A stretch of DNA of 41,095 nt, taken from contig MNUR01000056.1 in NCBI GenBank assembly GCA_001871115.1, positions 1 to 41,095 on the forward strand. Direction: 5' to 3'. The stretch is from Elusimicrobia bacterium CG1_02_56_21 (lineage in GTDB: Bacteria > Elusimicrobiota > Elusimicrobia > Elusimicrobiales > UBA9959). The translations under genes and the position numbers were made by a program. The notes beneath the pieces are model-generated. The model worked only from the letters and a program-made list of their open reading frames with translations, was not told the origin of the DNA and searched no databases. Each line of letters starts with the position of its first letter. The first letter of the stretch is position 1. This document shows positions 17,708 to 25,218 of this stretch, in pieces.

Positions 17708-18985
17708 ATGAAGAGGCTGCCCCTGCTCCTGGCGATACTGCTGTTCCCGTGCTGTGCGGCGGCTTATCAATATGACGCGCGGCTGAGCTCCAGGCTGAAA
17801 AAAGAGTTCGAGGCCCAGCTCCGCTCCGTTCCCGCGGGCCGGGAACTTTACGGCAGGCTGGCGAAGTCCGGGGGGTACTCCGCCATGCGCGTCCTCGTCC
17901 GCGGCGATGCCTCCCCCTGCCTTGCCTGGTTCGACCCTCAGGAAAACGCGGTATATTTCAATTCCAGGTTTATTCTCAGGTTTTTCGAAGCCAAAGGTTT
18001 TAAGGACGCTAAGGTGGTGGAGGTTCTCTGGGACAATAAGAAGGTGCGCGCCGAGCTGGTTAAATATGCCGGAGCGGTCTATGTGCATGAGCTTGTTCAC
18101 GCCGTGCAGTGCTATCTCTATCCGGAATACCGCCAGGACGCCGGGGCCAACCCGCTGGAATTTGAATATGAAGCCTACCTTACCGAAGACATCTACGTCC
18201 ATGAACGCATGAAGGCCGACCCCGCGCTGCTTAAGAAGTTCATCCGCGGCGCTTATACGGACCTCTATACCGAGAATATGTTCGGCAGCTATTTTACCCT
18301 GTCTTTGGACATTAACCGCTATAAAGAAAAGATACGCCGGTTCTACGAGGAGGAACTGGGCGGGTATCTGAGCCTCGAAAGCGCCGAGACCATTCAAAAG
18401 AACCGCAATGCAGACTCGAAGATCCTCGCTTACGCGGCCGGGGACGGGGAGAGTTACGAGCAGGCCGGTCTCTCACTTGCCCGGCTGCAGAAGGAAAAAG
18501 CCGAGTACGCAAGCTTCCTTGAGGATTTTTATAAAACCCGCTGGCCGGCTTTCAGCGGAGACGCGCTTTTTTTCCTGGGCTCCATCGCGCTGGAGGAGAA
18601 AAATTACCCGCTGGCGCTGGACTGCCTGGCGGGGGCGGACGCGAACTCGGCCGGTTACGAGCCTGAGCCGGGCGTGCTTAATTCGCTTAAAACAAGCGGC
18701 GCCCTCGCCATACTGGAGGCGGCTTCTTTTATCCGCGATAATTCAAAAAAAATGGACATAGAGACCCTGAGCCAGCATTTAAAATCCCTTGATAAGGCCT
18801 GCGCCGCGACCGGGCGCCCGTTCCCGGAGGATCTGCTGGAGTCGAAGAATTCCGTCTACCCCAGGGCAATGGCTTATTACGCCAAAAAGCACGCGTCCGA
18901 AACCGATCCGGCCAGGAAGGACTACTACAAGGAGAATCTGGATTTCTTCGCGGCCGCGTCCGGGCCCGCAGGGGGCGCTCATTGA
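17708..18985 (+). CDS. Secreted protein with a zinc-protease-like HExxH motif
   Basis: 425 residues. MKRLPLLLAILLFPCCAAAY is a signal peptide. At residues 127-131 YVHELVHAVQ contains HELVH, the HExxH zinc motif, and about 20-30 residues later EFEYEAYLTEDIYVHER offers acidic residues that could be the third ligand, as in gluzincin peptidases. The C-terminal half is helical with TPR-like spacing (GDALFFLGSIALEEKNYPLA). The family is not recognised with certainty. The ATG is nearly at the predicted transcription start and has no Shine-Dalgarno. The gene is 93 bases upstream of the aminotransferase and may be a separate unit. Confidence 0.55.
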   Translation: MKRLPLLLAILLFPCCAAAYQYDARLSSRLKKEFEAQLRSVPAGRELYGRLAKSGGYSAMRVLVRGDASPCLAWFDPQENAVYFNSRFILRFFEAKGFKDAKVVEVLWDNKKVRAELVKYAGAVYVHELVHAVQCYLYPEYRQDAGANPLEFEYEAYLTEDIYVHERMKADPALLKKFIRGAYTDLYTENMFGSYFTLSLDINRYKEKIRRFYEEELGGYLSLESAETIQKNRNADSKILAYAAGDGESYEQAGLSLARLQKEKAEYASFLEDFYKTRWPAFSGDALFFLGSIALEEKNYPLALDCLAGADANSAGYEPEPGVLNSLKTSGALAILEAASFIRDNSKKMDIETLSQHLKSLDKACAATGRPFPEDLLESKNSVYPRAMAYYAKKHASETDPARKDYYKENLDFFAAASGPAGGAH

Positions 18986-18999
18986 AAAAATCTTTTTCC

Positions 19000-19029
19000 T
19001 TGAACTGCTCCCGTTATATTGAGTAAATT
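19000..19029 (+). promoter_or_regulatory. Candidate promoter of the aminotransferase-BMC unit
   Basis: TTGAAC (19000-19005), 18-base spacer, TAAATT (19024-19029). The start site would be near 19036, giving a leader of about 43 bases ending with GGAGG before the ATG at 19079. It is the only promoter-like element seen ahead of the pduS/pduT-like genes. Confidence 0.4.
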
Positions 19030-19078
19030 GTAAATATTAATATCGTCGGCAGGGTCTTATATTCCACCGGAGGAACTT

Positions 19079-20308
19079 ATGATAGACATCACAAAGAATC
19101 TCGCCACCGCCCCCCGTCGCACAAAAGCCTCTGTAATCCGTGAACTGCTCAAGATAACCAATAAACCCGGAGTGATCTCTTTTGCCGGCGGCCTGCCGGA
19201 CCCCGAACACTTTCCGTATGATTTTGTGGCTGACTCCGTAAAAGAAATAATGGCCAAGAAGGGCCGGGTGGCGCTTCAGTACGGGCCCACCGACGGCCTG
19301 CCCGAGCTGAAGGAAGAATTTATAAAGTTCCTGAAGAAGCATGAAGGAATAGACGCCAAGCCTGAAAACCTCATAGTCACTACCGCCTCGCAGCAGGCGC
19401 TGGATATGGTAGGCCGCCTCTTTATCGACGCCTCCGACCCCGTCCTGGTGGAAATGCCCAGTTATATGGGCGGCCTGCAGGTGTTCAAGTCCTACGGCGC
19501 GGACTTTGTGGGAGTCAGGCTGGAAGACGACGGCATAAGCATCGAAGAACTCGAAGAGCGGCTGGTCTGGCTCAGGAGCCAGGACGAGCATTATAAGTTC
19601 ATCTACCTGGTGCCAGATTTCCAGAATCCCAGCGGCGTAACTCTTTCAGCCGGGAAGCGCGAAAGGATTATAGAGCTTTCAGAGAAATACGATGTGGCCG
19701 TGATAGAGGATTCTCCCTACAGGCAGATACGCTTTGAAGGCGCGGCGCCCAGGATGCTGTACCGCCTTGACCAGGATACCCGCAGGACCAGCAATATCAT
19801 CTCCCTGTTCACCTTCTCCAAGACCTTCGCTCCCGGCCTGCGCCTCGGCATCGTCCTTGCGCATCCCCAGATCATCAGGAAGATGGAGATACTCAAGCAG
19901 TCGCTCGACCTTTGCACTTCCAGCCTCAACCAGCTTATCGCGGCCGATTTCCTGCGCACCGGTTTCTTTGAGAAACATATAGAGGAGGTCAAGAAGACCT
20001 ATAAACTGAAGAAAGACACCATGGTAGCGGCGCTTGAAAAATATATGCCGGAGGGCGTCACCTGGACAAAGCCGGAGGGCGGCCTGTTCCTGTGGGTGCG
20101 CCTGCCGGAATGGATGAGCGCCGACGAGATGTTTGCCGACGCCCTCAGGGAGAACGTGGCCTACGTCATAGGCTCCGCTTTCCACTGCGACGGCTCCGGC
20201 AAAAACACGATGCGCCTGAATTTCTCCTATCCCACTCCCGAAGATATAGACGAAGGGATAAAGCGCCTTGCTAAAGCCGTGAAGAACCGCATGGTCGCAG
20301 TCAAATAG
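19079..20308 (+). CDS. PLP-dependent class I/II aminotransferase (2-aminoadipate/aromatic transaminase-like)
   Basis: 409 residues. The N-terminus (TKASVIRELLKITNKPGVISFAGGLPDPEHFP) matches the LysN/MocR-type fold I aminotransferases. The catalytic lysine is in SLFTFSKTFAPGLRLGIVLA, the pyridine-binding Asp is in VAVIEDSPYRQIRF, and PDFQNPSGVTLS is the conserved NP motif. The substrate cannot be fixed; alpha-amino acids such as 2-aminoadipate, leucine or aromatic residues are typical. The stop is 13 bases before the PduS-like gene, which lacks its own Shine-Dalgarno, so both are probably one transcript. Whether the aminotransferase serves the microcompartment is unknown. Confidence 0.85.
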   Translation: MIDITKNLATAPRRTKASVIRELLKITNKPGVISFAGGLPDPEHFPYDFVADSVKEIMAKKGRVALQYGPTDGLPELKEEFIKFLKKHEGIDAKPENLIVTTASQQALDMVGRLFIDASDPVLVEMPSYMGGLQVFKSYGADFVGVRLEDDGISIEELEERLVWLRSQDEHYKFIYLVPDFQNPSGVTLSAGKRERIIELSEKYDVAVIEDSPYRQIRFEGAAPRMLYRLDQDTRRTSNIISLFTFSKTFAPGLRLGIVLAHPQIIRKMEILKQSLDLCTSSLNQLIAADFLRTGFFEKHIEEVKKTYKLKKDTMVAALEKYMPEGVTWTKPEGGLFLWVRLPEWMSADEMFADALRENVAYVIGSAFHCDGSGKNTMRLNFSYPTPEDIDEGIKRLAKAVKNRMVAVK

Positions 20309-20321
20309 TTTATACCCGCTA

Positions 20322-21665
20322 ATGTCCGACTTCTCAGCTGAATTTAGCCGAAACCTGCGCAGCTCCGGAATAGTAGGAGCCGGCGGCGCGGGCTTTCCCT
20401 CCTATGTGAAAGCGCAGGGGAAGGCCGAATACGCGCTGGTGAACGCGGCCGAGTGCGAGCCCCTCCTTAAAAAAGACCAGAAGATCCTCGAATATTTCCC
20501 GGAAAAGGTTTTCAACGGGCTCGGCCTGCTGATGCGCGCCGTGGGCGCGAAGCGGGGCATAGTCGGCATAAAGAAGAAGCACGAGAAGCTCATCCCGCGC
20601 CTCGAGGAAATAGCGAAGGGCAGGAAGAACGTCTCCGTGCTGAAGATGGGGGACTATTATCCGGCCGGCGACGAGCAGTGCCTGGTCTACGAGGCCACCG
20701 GCCGCATAGTGCCGCCCGGGGGCCTCCCCCTGGAAGTCGGCTGCGTGGTCTGCAATGTGGAGACCCTCTATAACGCGGCTTTCCAGGGAAAGCCCGTCAC
20801 CGAAACTTTCGTGACGGTGAACGGCGCGGTGAAAAAGCCCGCCACTTTCCGGGTCCCCGTCGGGATCTCCTGGCGCGAGGCCGTGGAGCTTTGCGGCGGC
20901 TTCACTGTAAAGGACCCGGCCTATATAGACGGCGGGCCCATGATGGGCAAGGTCATGACCGATTTCGAGGCGCCGCTGGTGAAAGCCTCCGGCGGCATCG
21001 TGGTCCTCCCCAAAACACACCCCCTCATAGTTAAAAAGGCGCAGAGCCGGCCCGTGTTCACCCGCGTGGGGCGTTCGACCTGCGACCAGTGCTCCTTCTG
21101 CACCGAGTTCTGCCCGCGCTATTTGCTCGGCCATAACGTGCAGCCTCACCGGGTTATGCGCACCATGCTTTTTTCAGGCGGGCCGGAACACAAGCTGCAC
21201 AGCCAGTACGGCCTGCTCTGCTGCGAATGCTCGCTCTGCAGCCTGTACGCCTGCCCTGAAAATTTGAATCCCCGGGAAGCCTGCGTGGCGGCCAAGTCCG
21301 ATCTGCGCGAGCTAAAGACCGGCTTTAAGAATTCTTCCCTGAACACCGGGCGCGCTCCCCGGGTGCATCCCGTGCGCGATTTCCGCAAGGTCCCTGTTTC
21401 CAAACTGATAAAGCGCCTTGGCCTCGAGGATTACAACAGGGACGCTCCCTGGACCGACCTTTCCTACAAGCCTTCCAGGGTTAAAATTTTGATGAGCCAG
21501 CATATCGGCGTTCCCTGCAGCCCCGCCGTCAAAGAGGGGCAGCGGGTAGAGAAAGGCGCCGTGGTGGGGGACGTTCCCGCCGACAAACTGGGCTGCCCGG
21601 TGCACGCGAGCATCTCCGGCACCGTAGGCAAGGTCAACGAAAAATACGTGGAGATAATCGCTTAA
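20322..21665 (+). CDS. pduS: PduS-like (RnfC-type) iron-sulfur electron-transfer protein of a microcompartment
   Basis: 447 residues. The Rnf/Nqo1-like N-terminal part contains GAGGAGFPSYVK (residues 20-30), the nucleotide/flavin-binding glycine loop. Two cysteine clusters follow: C254-x2-C257-x2-C260-x3-C264 and C300-x2-C303-x2-C306-x4-C311, expected to hold two [4Fe-4S] clusters. The C-terminal part (GVPCSPAVKEGQRVEKGAVV onwards) is a barrel-sandwich-like domain. In PDU compartments PduS is a flavin/Fe-S NADH-linked reductase that docks to PduT. Here the PduT-like shell gene follows by 7 bases. No B12 enzyme is present, so the role is likely general electron export rather than cobalamin reduction. 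Confidence 0.85.
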   Translation: MSDFSAEFSRNLRSSGIVGAGGAGFPSYVKAQGKAEYALVNAAECEPLLKKDQKILEYFPEKVFNGLGLLMRAVGAKRGIVGIKKKHEKLIPRLEEIAKGRKNVSVLKMGDYYPAGDEQCLVYEATGRIVPPGGLPLEVGCVVCNVETLYNAAFQGKPVTETFVTVNGAVKKPATFRVPVGISWREAVELCGGFTVKDPAYIDGGPMMGKVMTDFEAPLVKASGGIVVLPKTHPLIVKKAQSRPVFTRVGRSTCDQCSFCTEFCPRYLLGHNVQPHRVMRTMLFSGGPEHKLHSQYGLLCCECSLCSLYACPENLNPREACVAAKSDLRELKTGFKNSSLNTGRAPRVHPVRDFRKVPVSKLIKRLGLEDYNRDAPWTDLSYKPSRVKILMSQHIGVPCSPAVKEGQRVEKGAVVGDVPADKLGCPVHASISGTVGKVNEKYVEIIA

Positions 21666-21672
21666 GGTTATT

Positions 21673-22221
21673 ATGTTAAACGCAATCGGCGGTGTCGAAC
21701 TCTCGAGCGTGGCCAAGGGCCTGGAAGCGGCCGACGCTATGCTGAAAACTTCCAGTATAAAATTGCTGCTTTCGCGCTCTATCTGCCCGGGCAAGTACAT
21801 AATACTGCTGGCCGGCAATGTCGGAGACGTGAACGCCGCGGTAGCGGCCGGCTCCGCCAAGGCCGCCCACGCGCTGGTGGACAGTTTTGTTATCCCGAAT
21901 ATCCATCCTGAAGTTTTTCCCGCCATCTCCGGAACTACCGTGGTGGAAGGTCTTGAGGCCCTCGGCATAATCGAGGCTTTCTCCGTCTCTGCCCTGGTGG
22001 AGGCCGCCGACGCCGCCGTAAAGGCCGCGCCGGTGAAGCTCCTGGAGATCCGCCTGGCCATGGCCCTCGGAGGAAAAGCCTTCGTCACCATGACCGGCTC
22101 CGTCGCCGCCGCCGAAACCGCCGTGGCCGCCGGCGCCGCCGTAGTAGCCAAAAAAGGCCTGCTGGTGGAAAAAGTAGTCATCCCCCAGCCCCGACAGGAA
22201 CTCCTGCGGGAGATAATCTAG
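21673..22221 (+). CDS. pduT: BMC-T shell protein, PduT-like with cluster-binding Cys38
   Basis: 182 residues, two BMC domains in tandem forming a pseudohexameric trimer. Domain 1 begins AIGGVELSSVAKGLEAADAM. The pore loop carries SRSICPGKY with Cys38, the same position and motif as the residue that binds the central [4Fe-4S] cluster in Salmonella PduT. Domain 2 begins [21 protein letters not shown] and has ALGGKAFVTMTG. The C-terminus LVEKVVIPQPRQELL is typical of PduT. Adjacent to the PduS-like gene, so the pair can form an electron conduit across the shell. Confidence 0.9.
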   Translation: MLNAIGGVELSSVAKGLEAADAMLKTSSIKLLLSRSICPGKYIILLAGNVGDVNAAVAAGSAKAAHALVDSFVIPNIHPEVFPAISGTTVVEGLEALGIIEAFSVSALVEAADAAVKAAPVKLLEIRLAMALGGKAFVTMTGSVAAAETAVAAGAAVVAKKGLLVEKVVIPQPRQELLREII

Positions 22222-22234
22222 TTTCTAATAAGCC

Positions 22235-22278
22235 TTGACAATCTTTAGGGGGCAATGTATACTCAATGTAGATACATT
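22235..22278 (+). promoter_or_regulatory. Strong mazEF promoter with operator-like inverted repeat
   Basis: TTGACA (22235-22240), 17-base spacer, TATACT (22258-22263): near-perfect consensus. An inverted repeat AATGTAT (22254-22260) / ATACATT (22272-22278) covers the -10, and an additional direct AATGTA lies at 22265-22270. This fits autoregulation by the MazE antitoxin or the MazEF complex. Confidence 0.75.
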
Positions 22279-22289
22279 TGGAGGGCGTT

Positions 22290-22532
22290 ATGACAACTAT
22301 AGTTCAAAAATGGGGAAATAGCCTGGCGCTGCGTATTCCAAGCGCGCTGGCCAAGGATATTCATTTGCACCAGGGCTCCCTGGTGGATATGGCTATCGTG
22401 GAAGGCGAGATGATTGTAAAGCCCCAAAAAAGATCCAAGCTCTCTCTCGCGCAGATGCTCAAGGGTATCACTAAGAGTAATCGTCATTCCGAGCAGAATA
22501 ACGAAGGCCCTGCCGGCCGGGAAATATTCTAA
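22290..22532 (+). CDS. mazE: MazE-like antitoxin (AbrB-fold)
   Basis: 80 residues from the ATG at 22290 (GGAGGG upstream). The SpoVT/AbrB-type DNA-binding motif is clear: TTIVQKWGNSLALRIPSALA, followed by LVDMAIVEGEMIVKPQ. The C-terminal tail, after about residue 50, is the part expected to bind the toxin. Its stop codon shares one base with the mazF start (TAATG). It lies between a BMC-T and tpiA and has its own promoter. Confidence 0.88.
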   Translation: MTTIVQKWGNSLALRIPSALAKDIHLHQGSLVDMAIVEGEMIVKPQKRSKLSLAQMLKGITKSNRHSEQNNEGPAGREIF

Positions 22533-22873
22533 TGCCCCAGCCCTATTGCCCGAAGCGGGGCGATGTGGTCTGGCTGTCGTTTGCGCCTCAGGCTGGGCAT
22601 GAGCAGGCGGGTCACAGACTTGCTTTGACCCTCTCTCCCGAAGCCTATAACCGGAAAGCGGGCCTCGCCCTCTTCTGCCCCATCACTTCGCAAGTAAAAG
22701 GCTATCCATTCGAAGTCCCTCTTCCCTCCGGCCTTAAAGCTTCCGGTGTCATCCTGTCCGATCAGGTCAAAAGTCTCGATTGGCAAGCCAGGAACTCTCA
22801 GTTCTGCTGCAGGATTCCAAGCGCGACTTTCTCCGAAGTATTAAAGAAACTCAGTGTCTTGCTGGACGATTAA
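22532..22873 (+). CDS. mazF: MazF/PemK-family endoribonuclease toxin
   Basis: 113 residues. The product begins MPQPYCPKRGDVVWLSFAPQ and continues AGHEQAGHRLALTLSPEAYN, the MazF signature (G-D-v-v-w-l-x-F-x-P-q-x-G-x-E-q). The next strand GLALFCPITSQVKGYPFEVP is typical of the family, as is ILSDQVKSLDWQAR. MazF cleaves mRNA at short motifs until neutralised by MazE. A 10-bp palindrome AACAATTGTT overlaps the stop codon (22872-22881). The pair appears to be an insert in the BMC locus. Confidence 0.9.
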   Translation: MPQPYCPKRGDVVWLSFAPQAGHEQAGHRLALTLSPEAYNRKAGLALFCPITSQVKGYPFEVPLPSGLKASGVILSDQVKSLDWQARNSQFCCRIPSATFSEVLKKLSVLLDD

Positions 22874-23054
22874 CAATTGTTGTCCTGGTTCTTTGGATGA
22901 GGATGGGTAGCTCTATTCGACGCGGTCCCCGCGGCGTCCCGCCAAACCGTGGAAAACACGGTCTCGGAGCGCGGAGGCAACCCGCTGGCGCTCCCGGTGT
23001 ACCTGAACCCCAAGATTTGTATAATATTTTTATTGTTAGCTAGGAGACTATAAA
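22874..23054 (+). other. Gap between mazF and tpiA: possible remnant and a -10 box
   Basis: 181 bases. It holds two small hairpins (GACGC/GCGTC near 22919-22938 and CCGTG/CACGG at 22947-22961). Reading from about 22912 in one plus frame gives an uninterrupted stretch of 40-odd codons (VALFDAVPAASRQTVENTVS then ERGGNPLALPVYLNP) that has no start codon and looks like a gene fragment, though its identity is unknown. TATAAT at 23020-23025 is a perfect -10 with no good -35; it may drive tpiA. GGAG precedes the tpiA ATG. Confidence 0.35.
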
Positions 23055-23834
23055 ATGGCTTCGAATAAACGGGTACCGATGATAGCCGGGAACTGGAAGA
23101 TGCACCTCAATTCTAAGGAGGCCGCGGATCTGGCCGCCGCCATTAAGAAAGGGCTCGATCCCGATCTTAAGCATGAGGTACTCCTCGCCCCCGGCTTTAC
23201 CTGCCTTCACGCCGTCAAGGCCGCGCTGGCCGGTTCCAAAATTTTCCTTTCCTCGCAGGACGTGGCCTGGGAGGAGAAAGGCGCTTTCACCGGGGCCGTT
23301 TCCCCGTCGCAGCTCATCGACGCGGGCTGCACCCACGCGATCATAGGCCATTCCGAGCGGCGCAAGATATTTCTTGAGACCGACGAGGTTGTAAACCGCA
23401 AGATGAAAGCCGCCATAAAGGCCGGCCTTGTGCCCGTGCTCTGTATCGGCGAAACCCTTGAGGAGCGCGAGAACCAGAAAACCTACCGCGTCCTTGAGAC
23501 CCAGCTTAACGGAGCTTTCGCGGGCATCACCGCAGCCGAGGCCGCGAAGGTCGTCATAGCCTACGAGCCCGTCTGGGCCATCGGCACCGGTAAAACCGCC
23601 ACCCCCGACCAGGCCCAGGACGCGCACGTTTTCGTGCGCAAGCAGATGGAACGCATTTACGGCAAGCCATATGCCGAGGCTGTGCGGTTGCTTTACGGCG
23701 GCTCCGTGAAGGCCGACAACGTGGATGAACTGATGGCTCAGCCCGACATCGACGGCGCGCTGGTGGGCGGGGAAAGCCTCAAAGCAGACAAGTTCCTGCG
23801 CGTGATACATTTCCAGGCGGTGCTGAGCAGATAA
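23055..23834 (+). CDS. tpiA: Triose-phosphate isomerase
   Basis: Interconverts glyceraldehyde-3-phosphate and dihydroxyacetone phosphate. 259 residues. Active-site residues are intact: Asn13 and Lys15 in MIAGNWKMHLN, His99 in IIGHSERRKIF, Glu171 in AYEPVWAIGTGKTATPDQAQ, and the phosphate-binding LLYGGSVKADN with GALVGGESLK. The N-terminus (MASNKRVPM) shows no encapsulation peptide, so a cytosolic location is likely. Its place 3 bases before pduL suggests that it handles glyceraldehyde-3-phosphate released by the DeoC of the same locus. TPI is normally found with other glycolytic genes. Confidence 0.96.
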   Translation: MASNKRVPMIAGNWKMHLNSKEAADLAAAIKKGLDPDLKHEVLLAPGFTCLHAVKAALAGSKIFLSSQDVAWEEKGAFTGAVSPSQLIDAGCTHAIIGHSERRKIFLETDEVVNRKMKAAIKAGLVPVLCIGETLEERENQKTYRVLETQLNGAFAGITAAEAAKVVIAYEPVWAIGTGKTATPDQAQDAHVFVRKQMERIYGKPYAEAVRLLYGGSVKADNVDELMAQPDIDGALVGGESLKADKFLRVIHFQAVLSR

Positions 23835-23837
23835 GCC

Positions 23838-24470
23838 ATGGACGAGAAGCTCCTGAAAGAGATACTCGAGGACCTGAAGCTCCGGCAGGAGCGTTCCGAT
23901 CTGCCCGTGCCGGTGGGCATTTCCAACCGGCACGTGCACCTGACCAAAGAAGATTTCAAGACCCTCTTCGGAGCCGACTCCGACGACACGCAGCTCAAGG
24001 CGGTGAAGCAGCCAGGCCAGTACGCCTGCAACGAGCGGGTAGCGGTAGAGGGGCCCAAAGGTTCCCTTAAAGACGTCCGGATGATAGGGCCGTACCGGAA
24101 ATACAGCCAGGTGGAGGTGTCGCTGGGCGACGCGCGCCGCCTGGGCATGGAGCCGCCGATCCGGGACTCCGGCAAGCTGGACAATTCCCCGGGCATCAGG
24201 CTCACGGGGCCGAAAGGCTCGGTCACTATAAAGCAAGGCTTGATCCTCTCAAAGCGGCATATCCATTTCAACGTCAGGGAAGGCGCGGCGTACAAGGTCA
24301 GGGACGGCCAGGAAGTGCGCGTGCTCTGCGGCCGCGGCACGGAGCGCGAGACCATTTACGAGCGCGTGCTCTGCCGCGTTTCCGACGCTTACTCGCTGGA
24401 ACTCCACCTGGACGTGGAAGAAGCCAACGCCGCCGGGCTCAGGAACGGGGACGCGACTTTCATAGTCTGA
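23838..24470 (+). CDS. pduL: PduL-type phosphate acyltransferase
   Basis: Converts acyl-CoA (here probably acetyl-CoA) and phosphate to acyl phosphate and CoA, recycling CoA inside the compartment. 210 residues. Residues 1-17 (MDEKLLKEILEDLKLRQ) form a short amphipathic helix, a likely encapsulation peptide, followed by the PduL core. Metal-binding His residues are in NRHVHLTKEDF (32-34) and KRHIHFNVREG (141-143), and RMIGPYRKYSQVEVSLGDAR matches the family. It starts 3 bases after tpiA without a clear Shine-Dalgarno, consistent with coupling. Confidence 0.92.
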   Translation: MDEKLLKEILEDLKLRQERSDLPVPVGISNRHVHLTKEDFKTLFGADSDDTQLKAVKQPGQYACNERVAVEGPKGSLKDVRMIGPYRKYSQVEVSLGDARRLGMEPPIRDSGKLDNSPGIRLTGPKGSVTIKQGLILSKRHIHFNVREGAAYKVRDGQEVRVLCGRGTERETIYERVLCRVSDAYSLELHLDVEEANAAGLRNGDATFIV

Positions 24471-24510
24471 ATTTTCGGTAATTTGAAGGGTAGTTTTACA
24501 GGAGGATACA

Positions 24511-24795
24511 ATGGACGCACTTGGAATGATAGAGACGAAGGGCCTTGTGGCCTGCGTGGAAGCGGCCGACGCCGCAGTGAAAGCCGCCAATGTCAAGATC
24601 GTAGGTTATGAAAAGATAGGCTCAGGTCTTGTGACCATACTTTTCCGCGGTGAAGTCGCCGCCTGCCGCGCCGCCTGCGACGCCGGCGCCGCCGCCGCCC
24701 AGAAAGTGGGAGAGCTTGTGAGCGTGCACGTGATACCGCAGCCCCACGGCGACCTGGAAGGCAAGCTGCCGATAAGCGAGAACAAGAAGAAATAG
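24511..24795 (+). CDS. BMC-H shell hexamer protein (PduA/EutM type)
   Basis: 94 residues, single BMC domain. It begins [20 protein letters not shown]; the pore-lining loop KIGSG is at residues 35-39, and the family strand [20 protein letters not shown] follows. The C-terminal [14 protein letters not shown] matches PduA/PduJ-type hexamers. The KIGSG pore is that of PduA/EutM-like shell proteins that pass small polar metabolites. AGGAGG lies just upstream of the ATG. Confidence 0.93.
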   Translation: MDALGMIETKGLVACVEAADAAVKAANVKIVGYEKIGSGLVTILFRGEVAACRAACDAGAAAAQKVGELVSVHVIPQPHGDLEGKLPISENKKK

Positions 24796-24892
24796 TCGAA
24801 AATAGAAGATCGAAAATCGAAGATCGGAGGAAATAAATTCAAGTTCCCCGCTTTCGATTTTCGACTATCGATTCTTGATTTTCGATTATTTT
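24794..24892. repeat. 7-bp-period inverted repeat (BMC-H / BMC-P spacer)
   Basis: The left arm (24794-24828) is a run of degenerate ATCGAAA-like heptamers, including GATCGAAAATCGAAGATCGG. The right arm (24851-24892) contains the complementary units, including CTTTCGATTTTCGACTATCG. TCGAAAATCGAA in the left arm is exactly complementary to TTCGATTTTCGA in the right, with a roughly 22-base loop. It sits between the BMC-H stop and the Shine-Dalgarno of the next gene. Confidence 0.8.
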
Positions 24893-24901
24893 GGAGGTTT
24901 T

Positions 24902-25207
24902 ATGCTTTTTGCAAGAGTAGTGGGTAATGTGGTCTGCACCCGCAAGGACGATAAACTTGTGGGGACCAAGCTTTTGATGGTGCAGCCGGTGGGCCTCGAC
25001 GACAAGCCCCGCGGCAATACGCTCGTCGGCATCGACGCGGTCGGCGCCGGCACGGGCGAGCTGGTCCTGCTTGTTCAGGGTTCCAGCGCGCGGCAGACTT
25101 CTAAAACCGAGAATACCCCGGTGGACTGCACCATTTTCGCCATAGTGGACACGATAGAGAAAGAAGGCAAAGTGGTGTTTAAAAAATCCGCAGACAAGAT
25201 GCAATAG
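24902..25207 (+). CDS. BMC-P (EutN/CcmL) vertex protein 1
   Basis: 101 residues from the ATG at 24902 (GGAGG seven bases upstream). It begins MLFARVVGNVVCTRKDDKLV and continues GTKLLMVQPVG, the EutN/CcmL OB-fold signature, with VGIDAVGAGTGELVLLVQGS in the central strand. These pentamers cap the vertices of the polyhedral shell. Three copies occur in this locus (with 27774-28073 and 28129-28416). Confidence 0.93.
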   Translation: MLFARVVGNVVCTRKDDKLVGTKLLMVQPVGLDDKPRGNTLVGIDAVGAGTGELVLLVQGSSARQTSKTENTPVDCTIFAIVDTIEKEGKVVFKKSADKMQ

Positions 25208-25218
25208 AGGGAGCGCAC

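Noticed and set aside
22780-23043. 87-codon plus frame overlapping the end of mazF
   Set aside because: It overlaps mazF in another frame and reads as basic low-complexity sequence. The different-frame fragment noted in this gap is a better candidate for a remnant.
23040-24236. 398-codon minus-strand frame opposite tpiA and pduL
   Set aside because: tpiA and pduL have complete active sites on the other strand. The antisense frame is a shadow.
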